Of a DNA stretch of 29,460 nt, positions 1 through 7,719 are shown one piece after another. The first letter of the stretch is position 1; the number at the start of each line of letters is the position of its first letter. A program made the translations under genes and the position numbers. This stretch comes from JANWXD01 sp037446115 (GTDB lineage Bacteria > Acidobacteriota > Terriglobia > Bryobacterales > Bryobacteraceae): contig JBBIJF010000042.1 in NCBI GenBank assembly GCA_037446115.1, forward strand, positions 1-29,460, given 5' to 3'. Below the pieces are notes generated by a model. The model searched no databases and had not been told where the DNA came from. It saw only the letters and a list, made by a program, of their open reading frames with translations.

Positions 1-892
1 CGCTGCCCCCGGATTCCACGGCGGTCACCCGCCGGAACCGGCGCGCCAGAGGCAGAGAGAAAAGGCCGACGCCCGCATAAAGGTCCACAGCCGTCTCCCC
101 TTCCGCTCCTTCGAGCGCGCATTCCACGAGGCGGTCAATCAGGAACCGGTTGGTCTGAAAGAAGGACCCGTGACTGACGCGGAACACGTACCCTCCGGCC
201 GGATAATCCAGGCTCCCGGCCGCCGCCCCGGGAATCCGCTCCGCGCACCATTCAAAAAAAGACCGGGCGGGCGGCTGCTCCCACTCGAGTACGTTGAGCT
301 GGACCTCGCTCTCGTTGGTGAACAGCTCGATCGAGCGCAAGAACCCCGGAAATCGCCGTTCGCGCAACATGCCGCGCAGTGCACCCAGCGCTTCGTTGAT
401 CTTCGGCGAGGAGATGGCGCACCGCTCCACCGCACAGAGCCGGTGCGAGCCGCCCTCCATATAACCGATCTCGCGCCCACGGAGGTGAAACTGCGTGCGG
501 TTGCGGTATTCCCAGGGCTCGCCCGCGATCGTGCCCACAAACTCCGGCGGCGGGATCTTGCCGATCCGCCGCAGCACCTCGATCAGCACGTTGCGCTTGT
601 GTTCCACTTGGAACGGGTAACCGGCATGCTGGTAGTGGCAGCCGCCGCAGCGCTGGAAATAGGGACAGGGCGGCAAAACCCGGTCCGGAACCGAAGTGAG
701 TATTTCGACGAGCTCAGCCTCGAGCAACCCCGGTCGTTCGCGGCGGACCCGCACGCGCGCGGTCTCTCCGGGCAGCACGTAGGGAACCAGTACCGCCCGT
801 CCTTCCAGGCGGGCCAGTCCCCGGCCGCCGTAAACCCACTTTTCCACGGCAACCTCGTGTGTCGCTTCCGGCGTTGTTCCGGCGGCTTGCAT
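1..892 (-). CDS. TrmA/RlmD-type 5-methyluridine RNA methyltransferase (3' end cut by window)
   Basis: Predicted SAM-dependent enzyme that methylates C5 of a uridine in tRNA or 23S rRNA. The 297 visible codons begin with a short TRAM-like basic domain (motif VYGGRGLARLEG), followed by the iron-sulfur motif CPYFQRCGGC (C-x5-C-x2-C) and a fourth candidate cluster cysteine in CAVERC. Near the left edge come the motif GSFFQTN and the SAM-binding loop VDLYAGVGLSLPLA, both typical of the TrmA/RumA family. The catalytic cysteine and C-terminus lie outside the window. ATG at 892 is preceded in frame by TAA six bases upstream, so it is the most upstream start; a GTG at 847, just before VEKWVYGG, is an alternative. 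It is divergent from trpS with only 30 bases between. RlmD, RlmC and TrmA cannot be told apart here, so no symbol is given. Confidence 0.88.
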   Translation of the reverse strand, partial: MQAAGTTPEATHEVAVEKWVYGGRGLARLEGRAVLVPYVLPGETARVRVRRERPGLLEAELVEILTSVPDRVLPPCPYFQRCGGCHYQHAGYPFQVEHKRNVLIEVLRRIGKIPPPEFVGTIAGEPWEYRNRTQFHLRGREIGYMEGGSHRLCAVERCAISSPKINEALGALRGMLRERRFPGFLRSIELFTNESEVQLNVLEWEQPPARSFFEWCAERIPGAAAGSLDYPAGGYVFRVSHGSFFQTNRFLIDRLVECALEGAEGETAVDLYAGVGLFSLPLARRFRRVTAVESGGS

Positions 893-922
893 CGCTTACG
901 ATAAAAGGTCGTTCCCTCTAGC

Positions 923-1912
923 ATGAAACCACGAGTGTTCTCCGGCGTGCAGCCTTCGGGCGATCTGCATATCGGCAACTACCTCGGCGCGCTGAAAAAC
1001 TGGGTCAAACTCCAGTACGACTACGAGTGCATCTACTGCATCGTGGATCTCCACGCCGTGACGGTCTACCAGGATCCCGCCACCCTGCGGGCCAAGATCT
1101 CCGAGCTCGCCGCCCTGTTTCTGGCCGCAGGTATCGACCCCAGGCAATCCGTGATCATGGTTCAGTCGTCCGTACCGGCTCACGCCGAGCTGGCCTGGAT
1201 GCTCACCTGCGTGACACCCGTAGGCTGGCTGACCCGCATGACCCAGTACAAGGCCAAGGCCGAAAAACAGGAGACGGTCGGCGACGGCCTGTTGCAGTAT
1301 CCCGTGCTGATGGCCGCCGACATCCTGCTTTATCAGGCGCAGATCGTCCCGGTGGGCGACGATCAGGTCCAGCATCTGGAGCTGACGCGCGACATCGCCC
1401 AGCGCTTCAACGCCCTTTACGGGGAAACGTTCGTGATGCCGGAGACGAAGCTTCCCGCCGTGGGCGCGCGCATCATGGGCCTGGACGATCCCTTGAAGAA
1501 AATGAGCAAGTCGGAAGCCGCCTCGGGCCACGCCGTCGCCCTGCTGGATCCTCCCGACGTAATCCGACGCAAGATTCAGCGCGCCACCACGGACTCGCAG
1601 CCTTCCGTGGATTTCGACGCCCTCGGCCCCGGCGTGGCCAACCTGCTGAACATCTTTCAGGCGTTCAGCGAGTGGACGGACGAGCAGATGCGCGCGCACT
1701 TTTCCGGTATGCGTTACGGCCGTCTCAAACAAGAAGTGGCGGACATGGTGATCGCGCATCTGGAACCGCTCCAGCGCCGCTACCGCGAGATCGCCGGTGA
1801 GCCGGGTTACGTGGACCGCGTCCTCAAAGAGGGCGCCGAGCGGGTGGCTCCCATTGCCAATGCCACGGTGGAAGTGGTGAAACGCCGTATGGGTCTGTAC
1901 GTTCCGTGCTGA
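923..1912 (+). CDS. trpS: Tryptophanyl-tRNA synthetase
   Basis: Class I aminoacyl-tRNA synthetase that charges tRNA-Trp with tryptophan in the cytoplasm. At 329 residues it matches the usual bacterial length. The N-terminus carries the TrpRS signature SGVQPSGDLHIGNYLGALK, which includes the class I HIGN motif. The second ATP-binding signature KMSKS lies near residues 193-197 (context PLKKMSKSEA). A Rossmann fold and a helical anticodon-binding C-terminal part fill the rest. The start ATG at 923 is supported by the family N-terminus; an AAAAGG about 14 bases upstream is a poor ribosome site, and a TACGAT at 897-902 could be its -10 box. The MFS gene begins one base after its stop, so the two are probably cotranscribed. 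Confidence 0.97.
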   Translation: MKPRVFSGVQPSGDLHIGNYLGALKNWVKLQYDYECIYCIVDLHAVTVYQDPATLRAKISELAALFLAAGIDPRQSVIMVQSSVPAHAELAWMLTCVTPVGWLTRMTQYKAKAEKQETVGDGLLQYPVLMAADILLYQAQIVPVGDDQVQHLELTRDIAQRFNALYGETFVMPETKLPAVGARIMGLDDPLKKMSKSEAASGHAVALLDPPDVIRRKIQRATTDSQPSVDFDALGPGVANLLNIFQAFSEWTDEQMRAHFSGMRYGRLKQEVADMVIAHLEPLQRRYREIAGEPGYVDRVLKEGAERVAPIANATVEVVKRRMGLYVPC

Positions 1913-1913
1913 C

Positions 1914-3254
1914 ATGGATCAACGCCCGGTCTCGTTCACCGCGTACTGGCGCTTGGTCCGCTCCAACCGGAACTTCCGCCTGTTGTGGCTCGCGCAGATC
2001 GTCAGCGAATTGGGCGACTGGCTCTACTCGATCGCCATCTACAGCCTGCTTCTCGAGCTGACCGGCAGCGCCCGGTCGGTGGCCACGGCGGTGGTCCTCC
2101 AGGTGCTGCCCCAGTTCTTCATCGCGCCGGCCGCGGGAGTCCTCAACGACCGCATGAGCCGCAAGCGGGTGATGATTCTGGCCGACCTGGCGCGGGCGGC
2201 CATCGTGCTCGGCATGCTGTTCGTCCAGCGCGCCGACCTGGTCTGGTGCATTTATCTGCTCTTGTTCGCCGAAACGACCATGTGGGCCTTTTTCGAGCCC
2301 GCCCGCAGCGCCGTGATTCCCAACATCTGCCGCGGCCCTGAGGTGCTCGCCGCCAATACGCTCTCCTCCACCACCTGGTCCTTCAACTTGGCCGTGGGCT
2401 CGGCGGTGGGCGGCGTCGTGGCCGTGGCCTTCGGACGCCAGACGGTGTTCGTGATCAATGCCGCAACCTTCCTCGTCTCCGCCATGCTGCTCCGCGGGAT
2501 GCGTTTCGCCGAGCCGCACACGGCCGGAGCCCCTCCGCTTCGTGTCGCCGACCTGGCAGACTTCTCCCCGCTGTTTGAAGGCCTGCGGTACGTCACCAGC
2601 GATGCAAGACTGCTCGCCACGCTGCTGGTCAAGGCGGGCCTCGGATTCATGGGAACCAACTGGGTCATCCTGCCCTTGCTCGGCGAGCGCGTCTTTCCGG
2701 TGGATCTCGGGCGTCTCGATCCGCAGCGCGCAGGCATGCTCGGAATGAGCCTGCTGATGGGCGCGCGCGGCGTCGGCGCGCTCATCGGCCCCCTCATCGG
2801 CAGTTACTGGGCCGGCCAGCAGGAGTCACGGCTTCGTCAGGGGATTCTGTTCGGCTTCCTGGCGGGCGCTACGGGCTATCTCTCGCTCGGCGCCGCGCCT
2901 TCGCTGCCGGCGGCCGCCGCCGCCGTCATCTTGGCCCATGCCGGCGGCTCCGTCATTTGGGTCTTTTCCACGACGCTGCTGCAAATTCACACCGACGACC
3001 GCTTTCGCGGCCGCGTCTTCTCGGCCGACTACGCCTTTTTCGTCGTGACCATGTCCTCGGTCACCTACCTGGCGGGCGTGCTCGTGGACCTGGGCCTGTC
3101 TCCCAAAGCCCTGGCAGCCCTCACGGGATCCTTTGGAGTGCTCCCTGCGGTGGCTTGGGCTCTTGCCTTACGCCTGTGGCACACCGGTTCCCGGCGGCCG
3201 CTCGAGGCCTCCAGAGGCGCCCGGCCCCTTGACGGGCCGCCCGGACGGCTGTAG
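1914..3254 (+). CDS. Major facilitator superfamily exporter (MFS_3 / EntS-like)
   Basis: Predicted 446-residue inner-membrane secondary transporter with about 12 hydrophobic segments. The loop motif NDRMSRKRVMI near residues 78-88 matches MFS motif A between TM2 and TM3. The N-terminal pattern FRLLWLAQIVSELGDWLYSI is characteristic of the MFS_3 group, which includes the enterobactin exporter EntS and many drug or siderophore effluxers. The substrate cannot be read from sequence; nothing nearby makes a siderophore. The start follows the trpS stop (TGA-C-ATG) with no clear ribosome site, so translation is probably coupled. The C-terminal 25 or so residues are polar, rich in Arg, Gly and Pro, and cytoplasmic. 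The CBS gene follows after 42 bases. Confidence 0.88.
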   Translation: MDQRPVSFTAYWRLVRSNRNFRLLWLAQIVSELGDWLYSIAIYSLLLELTGSARSVATAVVLQVLPQFFIAPAAGVLNDRMSRKRVMILADLARAAIVLGMLFVQRADLVWCIYLLLFAETTMWAFFEPARSAVIPNICRGPEVLAANTLSSTTWSFNLAVGSAVGGVVAVAFGRQTVFVINAATFLVSAMLLRGMRFAEPHTAGAPPLRVADLADFSPLFEGLRYVTSDARLLATLLVKAGLGFMGTNWVILPLLGERVFPVDLGRLDPQRAGMLGMSLLMGARGVGALIGPLIGSYWAGQQESRLRQGILFGFLAGATGYLSLGAAPSLPAAAAAVILAHAGGSVIWVFSTTLLQIHTDDRFRGRVFSADYAFFVVTMSSVTYLAGVLVDLGLSPKALAALTGSFGVLPAVAWALALRLWHTGSRRPLEASRGARPLDGPPGRL

Positions 3255-3296
3255 ATTGAAAGACACGAAAATTCCGCAAACCGGGGAGACGCCGCG

Positions 3297-3740
3297 ATGA
3301 CCGAAACCGTCCGCTCGATTTTGGATCTCAAAGGCCGCCACGTCTGGGGATTGCCGCCCGAGGCCTCCGTCTACGAGGCGATTGCCATGATGGCAGACAA
3401 AGGCGTCGGCGCCTTGGTCGTCATCAGCGAGGGCAAACTGGTCGGGGTGGTCTCCGAACGGGACTATGCACGCAAGGTCATCCTCAAAGGGAAGTCCTCG
3501 CAGCATACGCAAGTGCGCGAGATCATGAGCAGCCCCGTGATCACTGTCACGCCGGACCACACTGTGGAGGAGTGCATGCGGATCGTCACCCACCACCGCA
3601 TCCGCCACCTGCCCGTGGTCGAAGGGGACCGGCTGGTCGGCATGATTTCCATCGGCGATCTGGTGCGCTCCATCATCGCCGCGCAGGAAGCGACCATCCA
3701 CCAGTTGAAGAACTACATTGCCGGCGTCTACCCGGCATGA
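3297..3740 (+). CDS. Two-CBS-domain protein
   Basis: Small cytoplasmic protein of 147 residues consisting almost entirely of a CBS pair (Bateman module), which normally binds adenine nucleotides or related ligands and signals energy state. The first CBS repeat covers about residues 8-65 (core MMADKGVGALVVISEGKLVGVVSERDYARKV is seen in part as GALVVI and GVVSERDY). The second covers about 77-135 (ITVTPDHTVEECM, HLPVVEGDRLVGMISIGDLV). No catalytic or DNA-binding domain is attached, so the partner is unknown. GGGGAG eight to thirteen bases before ATG is a good ribosome site, and TAGATT at 3252-3257, overlapping the MFS stop, could be a -10 box. It ends convergently with hpnD. Confidence 0.92.
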   Translation: MTETVRSILDLKGRHVWGLPPEASVYEAIAMMADKGVGALVVISEGKLVGVVSERDYARKVILKGKSSQHTQVREIMSSPVITVTPDHTVEECMRIVTHHRIRHLPVVEGDRLVGMISIGDLVRSIIAAQEATIHQLKNYIAGVYPA

Positions 3741-3760
3741 GCTTTGCTCGGAATCCCGAC

Positions 3761-3781
3761 GGCCTCCCGATCCTGGAGGTC
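3761..3781. terminator. Weak hairpin between convergent CBS gene and hpnD
   Basis: An inverted repeat, GGCCTCC (3761-3767) and GGAGGTC (3775-3781) with a 7-base loop, forms a 7-bp stem with one G-U pair. It sits in the 43-base gap between the two convergent stops, immediately after the hpnD stop. There is no T tract on either side, so this is at best a shared RNA 3'-end structure and not a canonical rho-independent terminator. Confidence 0.25.
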
Positions 3782-3783
3782 TG

Positions 3784-4659
3784 CTATCGGGCGCCTGCCG
3801 CGTACGCGCCCTGCTCCCGCCCCCACATCGCACGAGCGACGACCCAGGATTTTTCCCACACCGGCAGGCGGACCCGCCGCGCCATCACATCGAATCCCGA
3901 GCGCTCAATCCTGTCCAGCAGGCGCCGGTAGATCTCGATCAGCGCACGCAGCGCCGGCCTCCCTTCCGGGCCCACCATACCGACCAGCGGCTCAGCCTCG
4001 CGGTAATAGGCGCGCGCCCGCGCCGCCTGCCGCTCGAGTACCGCAACTAGCTCCGGCGTCTGCCTGCCCGCCAGCAGATCCTCATCGCGGGCGCCGCACG
4101 CGGCCATGTCTTCCGCCGGCAGATAGATCCGGCCGCGCAGGGCATCCTCGCGAACGTCCCGGAGGATGTTGGTCAACTGGAATGCCACGCCGCACCTCTC
4201 GGCCAGTTCGAGGGCTTTGGGCGATTGAAAACCCAGCACGTGGACCAGCGACAGCCCCGCCACGGAAGCCACCTGGTAACAGTAGCGGTACAGTTCCTCA
4301 AAGGTCCGGATGCGCCGCGGCCGGAGATCCCCGGCCACGCCCTCGAGCATCTCATAGAAGTACCGGCGCGGAATCCCGTGACGCCGCACTGCGTCGCAAA
4401 ACGCGGGCCACAACAACCCGGGCGGATGCGCGCCGTCCAATGCGCGGTCCAGGTCCCGGCGCCAGGCCTCCAGCGCCGCAGCCGCATCCGCCGAAGGCTC
4501 GTCCGTCAGATCGTCGCAGCGGCGCATAAAAGCGTAGATGGCGCACACGGCGTCGCGCTGCGGCGCGGGCAGAAGCCAGAAGGAATAGTAAAAATTGCGC
4601 GCGCGCCGCCGCGTCAGCCGGCGGCACCACGCATAAGATTCCGCGACCGGATCTTTCAT
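3784..4659 (-). CDS. hpnD: Presqualene diphosphate synthase HpnD
   Basis: Condenses two farnesyl diphosphates to presqualene diphosphate, the first committed step of hopanoid synthesis. The 291-residue protein is a Trans_IPPS_HH (squalene/phytoene synthase) family member. The N-terminal motif ARNFYYSFWLLPAPQRDAV is typical of HpnD. The first Asp-rich site is RRCDDLTDE and the second NILRDVREDALRGRIYLP; both bind diphosphate through magnesium. The start at 4659 is fixed by an ATGA overlap with the hpnC stop; the open frame extends further upstream, but that stretch lies inside hpnC. It is the last gene of the hopanoid unit. HpnE, normally the next gene in HpnCDE clusters, is not here. Confidence 0.93.
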   Translation of the reverse strand: MKDPVAESYAWCRRLTRRRARNFYYSFWLLPAPQRDAVCAIYAFMRRCDDLTDEPSADAAAALEAWRRDLDRALDGAHPPGLLWPAFCDAVRRHGIPRRYFYEMLEGVAGDLRPRRIRTFEELYRYCYQVASVAGLSLVHVLGFQSPKALELAERCGVAFQLTNILRDVREDALRGRIYLPAEDMAACGARDEDLLAGRQTPELVAVLERQAARARAYYREAEPLVGMVGPEGRPALRALIEIYRRLLDRIERSGFDVMARRVRLPVWEKSWVVARAMWGREQGAYAAGAR

Positions 4660-5570
4660 GCCGCCCGCGCAAATGCGACCCTCGCTGCCGTCGTGACCAG
4701 CAGCCAGGCCCGCTCGGATTTCGAAATCGCGGGCCGGCGGCGGAACACATCGCAGTCTTGAGCCTCGATTTTGTCCAGGATCCGCAAGCCGCCTCGGCTG
4801 AACAGCTCGATGTCCACCGCCAGGCGGCGGTCCACCATAGCCGCAAGCGGCAGGCCCTCCTGAAGAAACCGGCGCGCCACTGCCGTCAGCTCTCTCATGG
4901 CGGAACGAAACTCGGGCGTCGCCCGGCGCGCCAGCACTTCCTCCAGGCGGCATCCGTGCCGTGCCAGTACGCGCAGCGGCAAGTACACCCGCCCTTTGTC
5001 GAGGTCTCTGGCCACGTCCTGCCAGAAATTTGCTAACTGCAACCCCGTGCAGGTCGCATCCGACAGGCGCCGGCGCTCAGAGTCCGCATACCCGCACAGG
5101 TGTAGCACGATGCGCCCGACGGGATTGGCCGAATAGCGACAGTACGCGAGCAAATCGGGGTAATCTTCGTAACGGTTGACGGTTTGATCCTGCACGAAAG
5201 CCTGGATCAGGTCGAGTAACGGTTCGCTCGGCAGGGCGTGGCGCTCGATGGTACCGCGCAGGGCCACAAAAACGGGGTGCCGGGCGTGACCTTCGTAGGC
5301 GGCCTCGGTCTGCTCCCGCCACCAGGCCAGCCACTTCAGGCTTTCCTGCGGACTGTCCAGCTCATCTCCCAGATCATCGGCCCAGCGGCAGAAGGCGTAT
5401 ACGTTGTAGAAGTCCTGATGCAGCTTCCTCGGCAGCAGGAGGCTGACCACGTGGAAGTTCTCGTAGTGGTGCCGGGCCAGCCATCGCGTGTAGGCTTCCG
5501 CTTCCGGTCGCGTCCAGCGGCGCGACTGAGCCTCCGCGGACCTCAGGAATTCTCTCGGCGGCAGCAACAC
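4656..5570 (-). CDS. hpnC: Hydroxysqualene synthase HpnC
   Basis: Converts presqualene diphosphate to hydroxysqualene in the three-enzyme HpnCDE route. At 304 residues it is a paralogue of HpnD with the HpnC hallmark HYENFHVVSLLLPRKL near residues 35-50. The two Asp-rich magnesium sites are RWADDLGDE and NFWQDVARDLDKGRVYLP. The start used is GTG at 5570; a TTG follows directly at 5567. A strong GGAAGGAGG at 5591-5599 lies about 20 bases upstream of GTG, longer than ideal, so the true start is slightly uncertain. It is 34 bases downstream of the dehydrogenase gene and overlaps hpnD by four bases (ATGA), consistent with equimolar coupled translation. Confidence 0.93.
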   Translation of the reverse strand: MLLPPREFLRSAEAQSRRWTRPEAEAYTRWLARHHYENFHVVSLLLPRKLHQDFYNVYAFCRWADDLGDELDSPQESLKWLAWWREQTEAAYEGHARHPVFVALRGTIERHALPSEPLLDLIQAFVQDQTVNRYEDYPDLLAYCRYSANPVGRIVLHLCGYADSERRRLSDATCTGLQLANFWQDVARDLDKGRVYLPLRVLARHGCRLEEVLARRATPEFRSAMRELTAVARRFLQEGLPLAAMVDRRLAVDIELFSRGGLRILDKIEAQDCDVFRRRPAISKSERAWLLVTTAARVAFARAA

Positions 5571-5604
5571 GGTCCGTCCGGCCCCGCAAGCCTCCTTCCT
5601 GCCG

Positions 5605-6645
5605 TCAAGGGATGATTGCCGTTTTCAGGTGGCCGTTGTGGCTGGTCAGATACTTCATCACCTCCAGCAGGTTGGCCAAAGGCTCCTCGCCTTTGACAAA
5701 ATCACGTGCCGTAATATAGCCGGCATTGATCACTTCCAGGGCCCGCCGCACGTGCGCCGGGGTATGATGAAAGCTCGCCAGACAACGGATCTCGGAGTAG
5801 TGAAGCAGCGACGTGTCCAGAGAGATTCGCGTGTCGCTCGGACACCCTCCGAAAAAGTTCACGGTCCCGCCGCGCCGCACCAGTTGCACCGCCAGTTCCC
5901 AGGTGGCAGGAGTCCCTACGGCCTCGATGGCGATGTCGGCGCCGCGGCCGTGAGTCAGATCGCGCACGGCGCGCGCCGGGTCGGCGGTTCCCGCCGTCGA
6001 GATCATTTCATCGGCGCCCAGACGTTCGGCCCGCTCGAGCTGCTTGGGCCGGCGGCCCAGGGCGATCACCCGCGCGCCGCGGACCTTGGCCAGCCGCACG
6101 AACATCAACCCGATCGGCCCCAGTCCGATGACCGCCACCGTGTCCCCGCTCCGCACGCCCGTCTCCTCCAGACCGCGCAGCACGCAGGCCAGCGGCTCGG
6201 CCAGGGCCGCATCCTTGTAACCGATGTGATCCGGGATCTCGTACGTGTTCTTTTCGACGATGCGCGCCGGGATCCGAATATACTCGGCATAGGCACCGTT
6301 GTTGAACAGCAGGTCCTCGCACAAATTCTCGTTGCCGCGGGCGCAGTAATAGCACTGCTGGCACGGAGCCGAGTTGGCGGCCACCACGCGCTGGCCCAGC
6401 CGGAACCCTTGCACCCCTTCACCGATCGCCACCACGTCCCCGGCCAGTTCGTGCCCGAACACCGCCGGAGGCACGATCATGCGGGCGTGGTAGCCGCGAA
6501 GAAAGACTTTCACATCCGTGCCGCACGTCAAGGCCGCCTTCACTCGTACCAGCAGTTCCCCGCGGCCGATCCGGGGAACCTCCACCGCCTCCACGCGCAG
6601 GTTTTCTTTGCCGTAGAGCACGGCGGCCATCATCTGTGTTTTCAC
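5605..6645 (-). CDS. Zinc-dependent MDR dehydrogenase, polyol/sorbitol dehydrogenase-like (second of tandem pair)
   Basis: NAD(P)-dependent medium-chain dehydrogenase of 346 residues, resembling sorbitol, iditol and galactitol-phosphate dehydrogenases. Catalytic zinc ligands are recognisable: Cys41 in CGTD, His-Glu in FGHELAG and Glu in AEPLACVLRG. The structural zinc lobe is intact (CQQCYYCARGNENLC, C-x2-C-x2-C-x7-C). The nucleotide fold has AVIGLGPIGLMFVRLA. The start is GTG at 6645, overlapping the stop of the preceding dehydrogenase in GTGA. It lies inside the hopanoid operon between hpnG and hpnC, so a hopanoid substrate is likely. I infer that it or its neighbour reduces the open-chain aldose of ribosylhopane to bacteriohopanetetrol, or oxidises a side-chain hydroxyl. 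The family assignment is firm; the substrate is a hypothesis. Confidence 0.9.
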   Translation of the reverse strand: MKTQMMAAVLYGKENLRVEAVEVPRIGRGELLVRVKAALTCGTDVKVFLRGYHARMIVPPAVFGHELAGDVVAIGEGVQGFRLGQRVVAANSAPCQQCYYCARGNENLCEDLLFNNGAYAEYIRIPARIVEKNTYEIPDHIGYKDAALAEPLACVLRGLEETGVRSGDTVAVIGLGPIGLMFVRLAKVRGARVIALGRRPKQLERAERLGADEMISTAGTADPARAVRDLTHGRGADIAIEAVGTPATWELAVQLVRRGGTVNFFGGCPSDTRISLDTSLLHYSEIRCLASFHHTPAHVRRALEVINAGYITARDFVKGEEPLANLLEVMKYLTSHNGHLKTAIIP

Positions 6646-7700
6646 GCAAACCGCCTTTGTGGCTGAACCACAATTTTCAATGATTCCTCACCGGGATGCA
6701 ACGCCAGTTCGATACCGGCCTGAATTTCCTCGAGCCGGATGCGGTGCGAGATCAATTCCTCCACCGCCAGCTCGCCGCTGAAGACCAAAGCGGCGGATTC
6801 CTTCTGAAGATCCACCGACGCGCTATAGCAGCCCACGAGCGTCCGCTCCGCCACGCAGATGTCCGCGCCGCAGACCTCGATCGTCTCCTGCCGTGAGGTC
6901 TGGGCGAACAGCAGAATCCGCGCGCCCGGCCGCGAACAACGCAGCGCCTGCTCCACGATGCCCGGCGCCGAGGCGGCTACGATCACTGCGTCCGCCCCGC
7001 GGCCCTCCGTGATCTTCGCGACTTCGCCCGCCACGTCCGAACCCAAAGGATCCCAGGCCGCGGCGGCGCCGAACCGCAACGCCAGGGCGCGGCGGCGGGC
7101 GATCGTGTCGGTGGCTGCCACGGTGGCGCCTTCCCGCCGGACCAGCATCGTGAACAGCAGCCCGATCGGACCCTGCCCCAGAATCAGCACTGTTTCCTCC
7201 GGCTGCGGAGCCAGCATCCGCACGGCCTTCAGACACGTGTTCACCGGCTCGACGAAGCAGGCACGCTCAAACGGCACGCCTTCCGGAATGCGCTCCACTC
7301 CCCGCGGCACAATCCAGCTCATCACGCGCACATACTCGGCAAAACCGCCGCCGGAGGGCTCGTAGCCCGCCGTCACGCCCACCTTTTTGTAAGTTGCGCA
7401 CTGTGCGTACAGTTTCCGCCGGCAGTAAAAGCAGTCCAGACACGGCACGTGATGAAACACCACCACGCGGTCCCCCGGAGCGAAGGAAGACACGTCCTCA
7501 CCCGTGGCCACCACCACTCCCGCCGTCTCATGACCGAAGATGCGCGGGCCCGGCAGAAGATTGTGCTGGATCTTCTTCAGATCCGTGTGGCAGATGCCGC
7601 AGGCTTCCACGCGCACCAGCAGCTCCCCCGGCCCCGGCACCGGAGTAGGGACCTCCTGGACGCGCACCGTGCTCGAGCCCGTGTAGACGGCGGCTCGCAT
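6642..7700 (-). CDS. Zinc-dependent MDR dehydrogenase, polyol dehydrogenase-like (first of tandem pair)
   Basis: A 352-residue zinc-dependent medium-chain dehydrogenase. Cys37 in ACGICHTD, the His-Glu pair in FGHETAG and Glu in FVEPVNTCLKAV form the catalytic zinc site. CLDCFYCRRKLYAQC supplies the four structural zinc cysteines. The Rossmann motif is LILGQGPIGLLFTMLV. The start at ATG 7700 (MRAAVYTG) begins at the usual first strand of the family and leaves 19 bases after the hpnG stop; the longer open frame would run into hpnG. It is paralogous to the next gene but clearly diverged from it, so the two probably have different substrates or partner as subunits. Its location, directly downstream of the nucleosidase that releases ribosylhopane, is the main clue to its role. 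Confidence 0.9.
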   Translation of the reverse strand: MRAAVYTGSSTVRVQEVPTPVPGPGELLVRVEACGICHTDLKKIQHNLLPGPRIFGHETAGVVVATGEDVSSFAPGDRVVVFHHVPCLDCFYCRRKLYAQCATYKKVGVTAGYEPSGGGFAEYVRVMSWIVPRGVERIPEGVPFERACFVEPVNTCLKAVRMLAPQPEETVLILGQGPIGLLFTMLVRREGATVAATDTIARRRALALRFGAAAAWDPLGSDVAGEVAKITEGRGADAVIVAASAPGIVEQALRCSRPGARILLFAQTSRQETIEVCGADICVAERTLVGCYSASVDLQKESAALVFSGELAVEELISHRIRLEEIQAGIELALHPGEESLKIVVQPQRRFA

Positions 7701-7719
7701 CCGCCGCGGAACCGCCTGG

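Noticed and set aside
170..904. Plus-strand open frame over the left-edge gene
   Set aside because: The minus strand gives iron-sulfur and SAM-binding motifs of an RNA methyltransferase; the plus frame has none.
3741..3783. Rho-independent terminator between CBS gene and hpnD
   Set aside because: A 7-bp hairpin is present but no T tract on either strand; kept only as a low-confidence structure.
4660..4953. Extended N-terminus of HpnD upstream of 4659
   Set aside because: The extra codons lie wholly within hpnC and translate to Gly/Pro-rich sequence unlike the family; the ATGA overlap start fits.
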